A stretch of 23,112 bases of DNA from Thalassiosira profunda (Eukaryota; Bacillariophyta; Thalassiosirophyceae; Thalassiosirales; Thalassiosiraceae): NCBI GenBank assembly GCA_036939355.1, contig JALLAP010001205.1, positions 1 to 23,112 on the forward strand. The letters are read 5' to 3'. Position numbers and translations under genes: made by a program. The notes under the pieces were generated by a model. The model was not told where the DNA came from, did not search any database, and worked only from the letters and a program-made list of their open reading frames with translations. Positions within the stretch are counted from its first letter, which is position 1. Each line of letters begins with the position of its first letter. Shown piece after piece: positions 1 through 9,596 of this stretch.

Positions 1-342
1 AAAAACACGTAGTTGTAGCGATGTAATCATTATCATTATCATTATCATTATCATTCTCCACCCACGGGCAGCACCTCCTCGCGTCCGCTCCCGAAGGCTC
101 CCGCCCCCGCCCGCCCCCTCGGTGGCGGCAGCTTTCGCCCGATAGTCGCCCTGGCATCGCCAACTCCGTCGCCGTCGGCTTGAAGGCCGTACCTGTTGGC
201 CGGTCCCAAAGCAAGCTGCATTCCGCTTGCGACAAGACTCCGAGGAACGACGCACGTGCACCTTTTTCACACCCACGCCACCTACCATTATTGCTGGGTC
301 GGCTCTGACCACGCCTGGTGGTCATCTGCGGGGAATTGTACG
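1..342. promoter_or_regulatory. 5' flank of the first LRR gene
   Basis: Non-coding sequence upstream of the preferred start of the BspA-like gene. It begins with a TCATTA hexamer microsatellite (27-55), followed by a C-rich stretch at about 60-130. An in-frame ATG at 196 would add 49 residues, but that segment is rich in His and Trp and does not resemble the family, so I treat it as 5' UTR. No clear TATA box was found. Confidence 0.35.
27..55. repeat. TCATTA hexanucleotide microsatellite
   Basis: Almost five uninterrupted copies of the hexamer TCATTA are visible directly in the sequence. This is a simple repeat, likely polymorphic in length, with no inferred function. Confidence 0.9.
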
Positions 343-1629
343 ATGGCAGAGGAGGCGGTCGACTACGACGGTGGCGGGACCGATCGTCGGCACTGGAACG
401 CCAGCCGGATCCGAGTGTCGCCGGGCGTGGCAGTGATTCCAGTCAGGGCCTTTTCGCGCTGTGGTAATGTGAGGGAGGTGGATCTGGGCAACGTCACCAC
501 CATCTCTGATTTTGCATTCAGGGATTGCGAGATACTGGAGCGCGTAATTTGGCCCACCGCATCTTCAGTCGAGATCGGCAACTGGGCATTTGTCAACTGC
601 TCAAACTTGGCGGCGATTGATCTCCGCAACGTGACAAAGATTGGATGGAATGCATTCAATGGTTGCGAGGCACTGGAGCGCGTGACGATCCCATCGTCTG
701 TTGCTGAAGTTCAAGATGGTTTATTTCGATACTGCAGCGGTTTGACAGAGGTGGATCTTGGTGAGGGGATACATCGCATTGGAAAGATGGCATTTTACCC
801 CTGCAATGTTTTGAGGCGGATCAATATCCCATCATCTGTCACCGACGTCGAATCGCATGCATTTTATGAATGTAGCAGTTTGGCAGAAGTGAGGTTGAAC
901 GAGGGATTGCAGCGTATCGGAGTTAAAGCCTTCCAAGATTGCACGTCGCTGCGCCGCATCACCATTCCGGCGTCTGTCACCGACATTGGGACATTTGCCT
1001 TCAAAGACTGCAGCAGTTTGGTGGAAGTGGATTTGAGTGTGGGGCTGCAGATGATTGGACAACAGGCATTCCAAGGATGTTGCAACATGGAACGCATCGC
1101 CATCCCCTCTTCCGTCAAATTGATTGGAAGCTGGGCATTTTTGGGTTGCACCAGCCTTACGGACGTGACTCTGTGCGAGGGACTCCATGATATCGATGCT
1201 CATGCATTCCGCGGTTGCACCGCTCTGGAGCATATAAACATTCCTCCCGTTGCATTTGTGATTGATATTCCAGGACACAGCTGCCAGCTATTGAGAGGGA
1301 CGACAATGCCACCCCAGAATGGGATTGTGGTCGTCTCGAAGTGGTTGCAATACAGGAGCCGAGACCAGCTTGATCTCGCTCAGGCAAAGGTGAACGAGAT
1401 CCTAGGCCTCCGCCCTCAGCAGACAAAGGAAGAGAAAATCCAATGCATCCGAAAGTGGTTCGCCTACTATGATCTGTTGGATGTGACAACCATGCTCGAG
1501 TTAGCTATTTGGAGATGCAACATTTGTGGCAACGAGCAGAATGCGGAAGCCAGATTGGCGATCCGCAGAAGACGCGGCAATGATATGAATATCATCATCC
1601 CCCACATACTGCCCTTCTTGGAAGGGTAA
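343..1629 (+). CDS. BspA-like leucine-rich repeat protein (LRR_5 type)
   Basis: Predicted 428-residue protein built almost wholly of BspA/LRR_5 repeats. Each unit reads like IPSSV, then IG, then AF, then a C and a hydrophobic-V pattern, with units of about 22-23 residues covering roughly residues 20-310. Such repeats form a curved solenoid used for binding. After the solenoid comes a distinct tail with a SKWLQYR motif, a predicted helix around KWFAYYDLLDVTTMLELAIW, and a final GNDMNIIIP and LPFLEG. The pseudogene at 8398-9447 shares the same tail, so it is probably a family capping domain. The start at 343 (MAEEAVDYDGGG) is preferred over the in-frame ATG at 196 because the extra 49 residues look non-coding. 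No signal peptide is evident. The binding partner is unknown. It is convergent with the next gene, with 76 nt between stop codons. Confidence 0.85.
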   Translation: MAEEAVDYDGGGTDRRHWNASRIRVSPGVAVIPVRAFSRCGNVREVDLGNVTTISDFAFRDCEILERVIWPTASSVEIGNWAFVNCSNLAAIDLRNVTKIGWNAFNGCEALERVTIPSSVAEVQDGLFRYCSGLTEVDLGEGIHRIGKMAFYPCNVLRRINIPSSVTDVESHAFYECSSLAEVRLNEGLQRIGVKAFQDCTSLRRITIPASVTDIGTFAFKDCSSLVEVDLSVGLQMIGQQAFQGCCNMERIAIPSSVKLIGSWAFLGCTSLTDVTLCEGLHDIDAHAFRGCTALEHINIPPVAFVIDIPGHSCQLLRGTTMPPQNGIVVVSKWLQYRSRDQLDLAQAKVNEILGLRPQQTKEEKIQCIRKWFAYYDLLDVTTMLELAIWRCNICGNEQNAEARLAIRRRRGNDMNIIIPHILPFLEG

Positions 1630-1705
1630 CCTTATTTGCTGCGCCTTTCTGCACTCTGTGTCTTCTTTTGCACAGGATATGCTGGCTCTTTACTGTTAGA
1701 TAGCG

Positions 1706-3645
1706 TTAAGGAGATTTGTACAATCTGCGCTGGCGTTTTGACCGACCGGCCACTTCTTCCTCCGAACCATCACAGCTGTCCTCCTCGTCAACATTGATCA
1801 CTTCCCGGCTGCGCTCCAACTCTGTCAGATATGATCGTGCGTCTTGAACCTCTTTCGATGCGGCCAGATACTCATTTAAGGCCCTTTCCATCGATTGCTT
1901 CCACCTCTCGGCAGTGGCCAGGCGCTGCTTGGCAGCAGCAACGGCTGTAAAGAAGTCGGATGAGGATGACGTTGCCATCGAGGACAACGATGGCGATACC
2001 AACGAGGCTTGAGAGAGAAGTGGTGACGATTGTTGGGGCATATTGCTGGCTCCTTCTGCCATCGCCGGAAGGATAGATTCCAGCAGTTGCATTCTCTGGC
2101 CAAGAACCTGGTTGAGGGCAGAACGATCGACCGCACCCCGAGAATTGTTTGCATTGCTCATCCTCGAAAGAAATCCCACCATTGCAGTTGGAACATCCAT
2201 CACAACCGAATGCATTCCAAGCGCAATATCGAATACGTTGTGTTTCATCATCCACGTCGCAAGTTGTTGTTCGAGGGTGTTCTTTTCCTCTACAATTGGA
2301 ATCAGCTCTTCTCCATCTTTCAGAGTGGGTGCAGGATCATCTCCATCTCCCGTTGAGTCCCATCCGGAGGCAGGCGGTCTGTCGTGCTCGTGCGGCTTCG
2401 ATTTGTGGAAATAGTAGTCGGTGCCAGACCCGCCCGCTTCGGACAAGTACCACCACGTCGAGCTGTAAGATGAAAAGATCTCCTCCTCCATCACGCAAGG
2501 GTGCAGTTTCAACCGCTTCCCTTTCACGGCAGAGTCTACGCGCTCGTAGCTTACAATTGCGTCTCCCGCGATGCAACCCCCATTGATCAGAGAGGGTGCA
2601 AGCTCATACCGACCGTTGACAAAAGGGCACCCCGCGCCCGACACGACAAATGCCTTTGGTAGATGGGAGGCATCTATCATTGCGCCAATCTCTTTCAGTC
2701 CAAGGAACCTATGCTCGATTGACTCGGAACGTAGCAACTTCAACACCAGCCCCCTCCAAAACTCGTGAAAGTCCGTCAGCGTTTGTCGGTCCGAGAAGAC
2801 CAATCGAGATCGTTTGTTGATCAGCCGCAAATCAAGGCAAGCCTGTTGCATCTGGGACGTGGGCAACTTTCTGAGATGTTCGTCGTCGAGAATAAGGAGG
2901 TGCCCCATGATCGATTTGGAGATTTCGTGCGCAGCATCCGCCTCATTGTCGTCGGTGAGAAAGACGGCGTCGAACACGGCCCGGAGGAGGGAGTGGAGCG
3001 TCGAGAAGTATTGATCCACGGCAGGCCGGGACGAGAGATACGTCGCCAAGTGATGGATCCCATCCATTCGATGAAATGCTTGGATCTGGTCGATACGCAC
3101 TTCCGGTTGCCCCCCGCCATCGCTGAATGCGCCCTCGTCCGGATCGCGGTAGATATGTTTGCCCTTGTCAAACACGATGGCGAGAATGCGGAGAGGCAGA
3201 TGATCCGCGCCGCCGTCGGTATCTTTGGCAACCAGCCCCTTGTTGGCCATTTCCAGCGCTAGGCGCAAGATCACTTCAACCGTGCCCTTCCGCATCTTCT
3301 TGCCCACCCAGCCTATCTCGAGCACTTCGTCGAGGATGCGCCCAACATGATTCTTCACGAACCGCCGCGCTTCAGGAGAGGTGGGCAGGTATTTGGCAGC
3401 GTGTTCCAGCGCCTCGACGATATTGTGCCACTGGACTGAGTGGACGATTGCAAGTATTCAGGCGATGAACAATAGTAGACAGCACGCTGATGGGTTAGAT
3501 GCTCACTGTGGCTTTTCTCGGATCCATCAACAAGTAGCTCGGCCACCTCTTCCCACAGAGATATCACCGCCGCTGGCGGGGGCTCCTCCGGACATCCGCC
3601 ATTCACCGCCGACCATTTGGACATTTTGCCGTCCTCCGACGCCAT
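1706..3645 (-). CDS. Two-exon alpha-helical scaffold protein with an NGxY module (USP9X/USP34-like resemblance uncertain)
   Basis: I model two exons, 3645-3507 and 3435-1706, with a 71-nt intron (GTGAGC to CTCAG, phase 1), giving 622 residues. The splice extends the main frame upstream through a QWHNIVEALEHAAKYLP segment, so the downstream ORF is not a complete gene. Residues of about 30-300 look helical and repeat-like, with FWRGLVLKLLRSE followed by FLGLKEIGAMID; this recalls scaffold regions of large ubiquitin hydrolases such as USP9X/USP34, but no protease Cys or His box is present. Residues of about 310-415 hold a compact module with VSGAG, VNGRYEL, WWYLS, YYFHK and PPASGW, a pattern I recall from other stramenopile proteins. 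The C terminus is Ala- and Ser-rich, then probably coiled coil (about 535-590), then acidic, ending in a basic KRQRR likely nuclear signal. An alternative start at 3738 would add 31 residues. The function is not established. Confidence 0.65.
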
Positions 3646-3945
3646 GCGCAGTGTTGGGGGTAGAGCGCCGCGTCCCGGGAGCACGGGTGCGTACTTTGCA
3701 ACTGTTGCAAAATAGATGAAGGAATCTTTTCGCGCCAAAAAACAAATCCGCCGGCCGCCGCCTTCCCATCAGTCGCGCTCCCTCACACCCACCGACCCTT
3801 CACCCGTCGAGCACCACTCTTCCCCGCAGCGCTGCCACCTCCATCGGGGATGCTTCGTCAATGGCTTGATTTGCACTCGTCCGTAAGCGCCTCATAACTA
3901 CTCACAATTTACTGTTGATGGCATACGTCAAACGTCAAACGCACG
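3646..3945. promoter_or_regulatory. Divergent intergenic region, likely bidirectional promoter
   Basis: Three hundred bases separate the start codons of the scaffold protein (-) and the ABITRAM homologue (+). Short ORFs occur here but resemble no family. A shared promoter is inferred from the head-to-head arrangement; I see no convincing core promoter motif. Confidence 0.4.
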
Positions 3946-4794
3946 ATGAGCGACGCACCCGACCCATCACCCGGCGGCGCCAAGCGCAAGCGTGGCCGCG
4001 ACAAAAACAAGCGGCAAAGGCAACGCCACGAGGCATCGGCAATCTATCGCGGCATCGAGTTTCGTCCGCGGCCGTCTTCGGGGCGGCCGGGCTCCCCGCA
4101 TCGTTACTTCGAGGATTCGTATGATGTTGTCGACTGCGACGCGGGCGGCTGCTTGCCATCACCGGCAATGGAATTAGATGGCATACAATCAAAGTCCGCA
4201 TCGATTGATACGCAACAGCCAAAGATGGAGGATGAGGATGCGAATGAACCAATGCAACAATCTTCTGGCTCAACGCAAGTGGTGCACCGCCACCTCAACG
4301 GATTGTGCATCGTCACGGCGGGGAATGCACTGACGGAATGTGCGACAAAGGCCGGCGAGACGGAAGGCGGATCAAACATCACCATTGCATCCGTTCGATA
4401 CCTTGTGAAGGCCAGCAAGGATTCCCAATCGGCCAGGGGCAAAATGCGCACGAAGATGAAGAAGCAAAAGCGCGCAGACAGAGACAACGGTGCCGAAGGA
4501 AGTCGGGCGGCGGAAGAACACAATGGGTCGGTATCGCCACGGGACCCTCTCTGCGAAATTTCTCTGTCCGATGGTACCACGCTGCAACTGAACTGTTGTG
4601 TCGCGGGAACGGTCATCGAGCTGAACCATCGGCTAGAAACAGCGGAGGAAAGCGGCGAGGGGGCAAGCAATGGAGCTGTGGTGGGCGTCCGGGATCCGTC
4701 GTTGCTGCTGAAGGATCCCCTGCTGGACGGCTACCTTGCCGTGATCATGCCCGCGAGAGGACCGTTTCCACCAACAATCGACGGCGGCTGCTGA
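3946..4794 (+). CDS. ABITRAM: ABITRAM / FAM206 (Simiate) family protein
   Basis: A 282-residue, intronless homologue of ABITRAM (FAM206A, Simiate), which in animals is a nuclear-speckle protein binding actin and affecting transcription, with a fold like the lipoyl-carrier or glycine cleavage H protein. Family landmarks appear in order: RYFEDSYD (53-60), HLNGLCIVTAG (116-126), a basic linker (157-176), DPLCEISLSDG (200-210), CVAGTVIELN (218-227) and DGYLAVIMP (261-269). The protein is longer than the roughly 180-residue animal form. The extra length is a very basic N terminus (KRKRGRDKNKRQRQR, a likely nuclear signal) and acidic or polar loops at about 65-110 and 230-248. The start at 3946 gives the basic N terminus directly. 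The gene is convergent with the next, with only 61 nt between stop codons. The family call is confident; the role in an alga is inferred. Confidence 0.8.
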   Translation: MSDAPDPSPGGAKRKRGRDKNKRQRQRHEASAIYRGIEFRPRPSSGRPGSPHRYFEDSYDVVDCDAGGCLPSPAMELDGIQSKSASIDTQQPKMEDEDANEPMQQSSGSTQVVHRHLNGLCIVTAGNALTECATKAGETEGGSNITIASVRYLVKASKDSQSARGKMRTKMKKQKRADRDNGAEGSRAAEEHNGSVSPRDPLCEISLSDGTTLQLNCCVAGTVIELNHRLETAEESGEGASNGAVVGVRDPSLLLKDPLLDGYLAVIMPARGPFPPTIDGGC

Positions 4795-4855
4795 GAGCAT
4801 TGGTAGAGCAGAAGCTTTACGGTCAGCGTTATGCAGCCTCCAAAAATCTTCCTCC

Positions 4856-5841
4856 TTACTTTCCAAACAGCATCCCGCCGAGCTTCCCCATCAGGCTCCG
4901 CCCCTCGGACGGGGTGCCCTCGCACCCGTCCTCGGCGCTGAGCCACATGCGGTCCTGCCCGTCCAAGTGAAGGAAAAAACGATGATTGAGGCCGAACGCC
5001 TCCGGGCCAAACTCCGCCCCAAACGTCGCATACCCCTCCTTTTCGTATGTCGCCCCGTTGCGCCATGTCCTGAACGAGTCGCCCCTCCATCCGTCGTAGG
5101 TGGCAATCTCTTCGGCGGACCATCCCTGCGGATCGACCGCTTTTCCGTTCCACGACAGTTCCGCGCCTTTTCCGGCAACGGCGCCGGCGGCCTCGTCCAC
5201 CTCCGACGTCGCCCCCGCGGGATCCGCGTACGACAATTGCAGCACGAAGCCCATCCCTCCGTTCGCCGTGGGGATCTTGCGCAGTTCCCTCCCGTGGAAC
5301 ACCGATGTGTTGTCCGCAAAGGCCGATTTGTGGTAGTTCGGAATCCGGTTCATCAACGGCTGCGAGGCGGGGTGCATTATGGGCTGATCGTCGCTTTGGG
5401 AGGCCACGGTCGCGAGGTGGGATTTGAGCTTATCGGAGAGCACCAATTGGAACATCATTCCTGAGCATTTGACGTAAGATCCCCGAATTGCAATTGTTGG
5501 TGTGCGAGTACATCTTACATCTCGTGTGCAGAATCAAAGTAAATGAAGGAAGGCATCGCACACTCACCTCCGCAGAAATCGAACGTCGCCCCCTCCGCAT
5601 CCAGATCCAACAAATACTGCGCCACGTCCCCGCGTCCATACCGCGCATCCCTCTCAACCGGATCGTAAAGGTGGGACTTGGACGCGCCCTCGCTCGTCGG
5701 TGCAGCCGCAGTAGACGATGACGCCATGATTGTGGCCGGTGCGCGAGGGAAGGCGCCGGCGGAGATAGGGGGCTGGAACGCCAGGCCGGGGCGGGAGAGG
5801 GCGGCGGCGGCTGCGAGGAGGAGGGCGGCGTAGGAGACCAT
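4856..5841 (-). CDS. Two-exon plastid-targeted protein of unknown function
   Basis: Exons 5841-5568 and 5460-4856 are joined by a 107-nt intron (GTGAGTG to CTCAG, phase 1) and give 292 residues. The join reads through FDFCGG into MMFQLVLSDKLK without a break. The N terminus has a hydrophobic signal peptide (residues 2-21) ending in GLAFQPP, an A/F junction resembling the ASAFAP motif that sends diatom proteins across the plastid membranes. A Ser/Ala-rich transit-like stretch follows (to about residue 50). The mature part has conserved-looking segments such as HLYDPVERDARYGRGDVAQY, FHGRELRKIP and GWRGDSFRTWRNGATYEKEG, and ends in a Gly-rich KLGGMLFGK. I recognise no enzyme motif. It could be a stromal or lumenal protein conserved among stramenopile plastids. 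The gene structure is well supported; the function is unknown. Confidence 0.72.
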
Positions 5842-6501
5842 TGTTCGGTGCAGGGGGCGCGGGCAGAAGTGAAGAAGCTGGGGCCTGAGTTGGCGGGCAG
5901 CAAACAGTTTATGGGGTATTATATTCGCTAGACCATGCGTTCACTTCCTGTTAATTGTCTAACAAATAAATAATACCTCTGCAACCCCGTGTTTGTTTCC
6001 TTACAAAATCTTTTCAAGGGACTGGAAGCCAGAGCACCGGAACACAACTCGCGGGAAGGACACACCAACACACCGCCTCCAAAGCCCATGGACCACAGAG
6101 CAGAGACGCGAGCGCGGATCAAAAGGTGCGTGCGGACTGGAGGGGATTTAGGGGGAGACATTAGGGTGGAGCGTCTGCTGCCTGCGCCGGTCGCTGCGGG
6201 CCGCCGAGGCGAAAGTGGAATCTTACTCGATTGCGCGGTTACCGCGGCCGGTGTCATCCGCCCTCGCTGCTGAATAATTTGCGTGTGCTGCTAGGCTGCT
6301 GCCTCTCTTCTTCCGTCGATATTGTATGAAATGGCCGAATAGCAGAGCAGCGGCAAGCGTATGACTGACTGTCATTGGCGTTCCCTCCCTGCGATTTTCC
6401 ATCTCACGCGAGATTCATTCTCACCTTGCCCCTTGCTGACTCCTACGTCGCGGCGCATTGTCACCACTGCAGTAGGAGTCGCTGGCAGGATTTTGCGCAA
6501 C
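5842..6501. promoter_or_regulatory. Divergent intergenic region, likely shared promoter
   Basis: This 660-bp stretch lies between the start codons of the plastid protein (-) and the RNI-type LRR gene (+). It contains short ORFs on both strands (about 5928-6273) with biased composition and no family resemblance. An in-frame ATG at 6361 could extend the LRR protein by 47 residues. I see no RNA gene or repeat here. Confidence 0.4.
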
Positions 6502-8289
6502 ATGGCGTCATTCCTGGACTGGTATCTGAATGATATGGAAAGGGTGGACCCCGCCGTGAAGAGGGAATTGAGGCGCAGTCTCGAGGACAACGATCCGTCG
6601 CTCGACAGGCTGGCGATCTCGACATTCAAGTACGACGATTTTGATGATTTCACCTACGTGCCAATCAATGACGAATGGCAGAAAGACGGGATTGCGTTGG
6701 GAAAACATACGCACGTCAAAAAAATGTGGTTTCGATTGCCCGACGATCTTGAAGAGGAGAAGCTGCGGGCTTTCTGTGCTGGGATGGCAACGAACAAATC
6801 GGTTGAGCATTTGGATGTATCCTGGAAAACGAATGGGGCAGATCTTATCAGGATGCTTACACCATTCTTCTCTAAGAGCGGCAAGCTTTGCTCACTGAGA
6901 TTTCATGGGTGGGCAAAAGATTCCCGCAATCCGGCAAGGTGTCTGTCTGAAGTTTTGCGCACATTCAGCACTCTGACTGAATTTTCCATCGGGGAGAGTG
7001 ATCTGAATGCATTCAATGATAGTGGGGTCGAGGAGGTTCTCCGTGCTCTTGATGGGCACTCTCATCTGGAAATCCTTGATCTGCACAAGAATGATGTGAC
7101 CGGGGGAAGCATGGATGCATTAGCGGCATTGTTGACGCGACCTTCTTGCTCCATTTCAGAGCTCAACCTCAGAGACTGCTCACTAGACGACGCCTCCGCA
7201 GCTCGTTTTGCAGCCGGTATGGCAGAGAATGATTCGTTGAGACGTCTCACATTTGGCTGTACTTTCGACCGCTTTTTGAGCAACAATCGGCCAATCAAGG
7301 GGCTTTCTTCTGAGGGATGGGGAAGCATCTTTGATCAACTGCGGTTGGTAGAGAAGATCGATTTGGCTGCCTGCAAACTGGATGGTGCATCCGCATGTGC
7401 TTTGGGCGATGCTTTGGCCAAGGGGACAAGCAGGTTGAGGATTCTCGACCTTGCAGCCAACCCAACCATTACATCTGCAGGATGGCAGTCTGTTTTCAGT
7501 GCTCTTCCTTGCTGCAACTCACTTGAAGATCTTGATATCGGCTCACAATATAGAGTTGGGACGAGTGATGGATTCGACGACGAGGATATACTGTCTTTGG
7601 CCGCTGCGTTGGGGAATAACCGCACATTGAAGAAATTGCAGTTACATCGGTGTCTCAAACGGCTGAGCACTGTTGGCTGGAACGCAATTGCGTCGATTCT
7701 GCGGAACTCCCACTCAGGTCTCGAGACGCTTCTTCTGGGAGGCAATGGATCGATGGGCAACCAGGCGCTGATGACCTTCGCCGATGCTTTGAGTTGCAAC
7801 AAGAAGTTGGACGCGATGTACATCGATGTGTCTGTGTCAGACATTGACGATGAACCTCCCATTCCCATTGTATACGATTGGGAGCCTCTTGCAATGGTGC
7901 TGTGCAATCGGACCAGCATTGCCGCAACATTCAATTCCAACCACACACTCCAAAGATTGACGCGAAAGGGTTGCCGATATTATTCGTCAGAAGAATGGAG
8001 GCTGCCTTCTGATCTGCGCAATTCCCTCATTATCAACAGAGAGAATGGTCCTGTCGAGGCGGCCCGACGGAAAATCCTCGACGTGCATTTCGGCGGAGAG
8101 TTCAGCATGGATCCTTTCCTCGAGATGGATCTCAAAGTTGTGCCTCGCCTTGTTTCTTGGATGGCCCGGGATGACCACGGAAGCACGCTGTTGTTTCAGT
8201 ATGTGCGGCGGAGCGCCTGTCTCTTCGAACGCACCACTCCTTCCCTTGAGATGCAGAGTGCCAAACGGATGAAGTTTGCTTATGTGTAG
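6502..8289 (+). CDS. Ribonuclease-inhibitor-type leucine-rich repeat protein
   Basis: Single-exon protein of 595 residues from the ATG at 6502 (MASFLDWYLNDMERV). Residues of about 90-480 hold RNI-type repeats, for example LEILDLHKNDVTGGSMDALA, ISELNLRDCSLDDASAA, LRILDLAANPTITSAGW and LKKLQLHRCLKRLSTVGW, each with the LxxLxL strand followed by a helix. This is unlike the shorter Cys-marked LRR_5 units of the BspA-like genes here, so it belongs to a separate LRR family. The acidic N-terminal region and the C-terminal helical tail (about 490-580, with RKILDVHFGG and VVPRLVSWMARDD) resemble capping regions of large diatom RNI families. There is no signal peptide. These solenoids bind proteins, but the partner is unknown. 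An upstream in-frame ATG at 6361 exists; its extra residues look like untranslated leader. Confidence 0.8.
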   Translation: MASFLDWYLNDMERVDPAVKRELRRSLEDNDPSLDRLAISTFKYDDFDDFTYVPINDEWQKDGIALGKHTHVKKMWFRLPDDLEEEKLRAFCAGMATNKSVEHLDVSWKTNGADLIRMLTPFFSKSGKLCSLRFHGWAKDSRNPARCLSEVLRTFSTLTEFSIGESDLNAFNDSGVEEVLRALDGHSHLEILDLHKNDVTGGSMDALAALLTRPSCSISELNLRDCSLDDASAARFAAGMAENDSLRRLTFGCTFDRFLSNNRPIKGLSSEGWGSIFDQLRLVEKIDLAACKLDGASACALGDALAKGTSRLRILDLAANPTITSAGWQSVFSALPCCNSLEDLDIGSQYRVGTSDGFDDEDILSLAAALGNNRTLKKLQLHRCLKRLSTVGWNAIASILRNSHSGLETLLLGGNGSMGNQALMTFADALSCNKKLDAMYIDVSVSDIDDEPPIPIVYDWEPLAMVLCNRTSIAATFNSNHTLQRLTRKGCRYYSSEEWRLPSDLRNSLIINRENGPVEAARRKILDVHFGGEFSMDPFLEMDLKVVPRLVSWMARDDHGSTLLFQYVRRSACLFERTTPSLEMQSAKRMKFAYV

Positions 8290-8397
8290 ATTGCAGTAGT
8301 GACCGACAATTCAAGTGGTAAACCGCTCTACATGCGGAATGTGGCTGTCAAAGAACAAAGTAAGACGTGATCATAAGTAATCTATTATTTCCTCTCT
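8290..8397. other. Convergent intergenic spacer
   Basis: This 108-bp space separates the stop codon of the RNI-type LRR gene (+) from that of the BspA-like pseudogene (-). It presumably carries both 3' ends. I see no other feature. Confidence 0.5.
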
Positions 8398-9447
8398 CTA
8401 CCCCTCCAAGAATGGCAAGACGCCTGGAATGATGATGTTCATATCGTTTCCGCAGTTGTTGCGATTCCTTTGTCTGACTGCAGATTCTTGTCCAGTGCCG
8501 TTGTTGCATCTCCAAATAGCCAGCTCAAGCATCGTCGTCACGTCCAACAGGTCGTAGTAGGCGAACCATTCTCGGATGTATGTGATTTTTTGTCCCTCTG
8601 GCTGCCGACGGCGGCGAAGTGTTTCGATCATCTTTGCCTCGACCTGTTCGAGCTGGCTCGGGCTCCTGTACTGCAACCACTTGGAGACAACAACCGTCCT
8701 ATTCTGAGGTGTAGGCATTGTTGATCTCATAAACTGGCAGCTACGACCCACCAAGTCAATCACCAGCACAACAGGAGGAATGTTGATATGCAGCTCATCC
8801 ATGAATGCGAAGCCATCGATGCAATAGATCCCCTCACGCAAAGTAACCTCCGACAAATTGCTGCATCCCCTAAATGCCTCAAATCCAATACCTGTAACAG
8901 TTGAGGGAATGGCAATACGCCCCAACGAACGGCAATGCCGGAACGCTCCCACCCCAATTTTCAGGAGTCCCTCCCGAAGCTCTGCATGCCTCAACTGATC
9001 GCAAAAATTAAATGCATGATCTCCAATGTGCCGCAGCCCCCCATTCAAGCAAACTTTGGCACAGAAAAAATGCTAAGGTTCAATCTCAGCGACAGATGGT
9101 GGGATGGCTACGTGCTTCAGTGCCTTGCAATTCACGAATGCCCCCTCCCCAATCCTCGTTGCATTTCCGAGATCAATGTCGGACAATCTCATGCAGCCGG
9201 CGAATGCCCGCTCGCCGATCTCAACTGCAGAGGCGGTGGTCCAAACAACACTCTCCAGCGAGGGGCAACGATTGAATGCACTGCGTGAGATGGTGGTGAC
9301 GTTGCCCAGATCCACCTCCTTCAAATTGTCACACTCCCGAAAGGCCTCTCCCGGAATCACGCTCACGTTTGGAGCCACCCGGATCCGGCTGGCATCCCGG
9401 TGCAAATCCTGGACCGCGCTGTTGGAAATCTTCCAGCAGGGTATCAT
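8398..9447 (-). pseudogene. BspA-like LRR pseudogene (in-frame TAG plus a four-codon deletion)
   Basis: A minus-strand paralogue of the gene at 343-1629. Two open segments, 9447-9073 and 9072-8398, lie in the same frame and are separated only by the TAG at 9075-9073. Aligned by eye with the intact paralogue, the region after VAEIE is also four codons short, so one LRR unit is damaged. The upstream part keeps DASRIRVAPNVSVIP and two to three LRR_5 units. The downstream part keeps about three more and the full family tail (SKWLQYRS, REWFAYYDLLDVTTMLELAIWRCN, GNDMNIIIP, LPFLEG). It has fewer repeats than its paralogue. The N terminus is also doubtful: the ATG at 9447 follows closely on an in-frame TAA. 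A rescuing intron seems unlikely because no suitable GT-AG pair flanks the stop. A recent pseudogene is the simplest reading; a base-call error at the TAG is possible. Confidence 0.75.
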
Positions 9448-9536
9448 CGAGGATCCCCTTTACCGAAGATCCCCAATACCAGAGCGCCACTTACCCCCGT
9501 ACTCAACGCAGTACAGGGGAATCCATAGAGCCTACA

Positions 9537-9590
9537 GAGGAGATGTTGGCAAGGTGAGGCCACGAGCCATCACCTCCCCAACATCTCCTC
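9537..9590. repeat. Inverted repeat / hairpin, 13-bp outer stem plus 6-bp inner stem
   Basis: GAGGAGATGTTGG (9537-9549) is the exact reverse complement of 9578-9590. Inside it AGGTGA (9552-9557) pairs with TCACCT (9570-9575). The result is a 54-nt hairpin with small internal loops. It could be part of a mobile-element end or a structured RNA; nothing decides between these. Confidence 0.75.
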
Positions 9591-9596
9591 TCACTT

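Noticed and set aside
196..342. N-terminal extension of the BspA-like protein from the ATG at 196
   Set aside because: The translation (His/Thr/Trp-rich) is unlike the repeats, and the internal ATG at 343 starts a plausible N terminus.
6361..6501. N-terminal extension of the RNI-type LRR protein from the ATG at 6361
   Set aside because: The 47 added residues have no domain or signal-peptide character; the ATG at 6502 begins the acidic N terminus expected for the family.
9447..9510. Possible extra 5' exon of the BspA-like pseudogene using a GTAAGT donor near 9500
   Set aside because: None of the tested acceptor sites gives a frame-compatible join without a stop, and no upstream ATG supports it.
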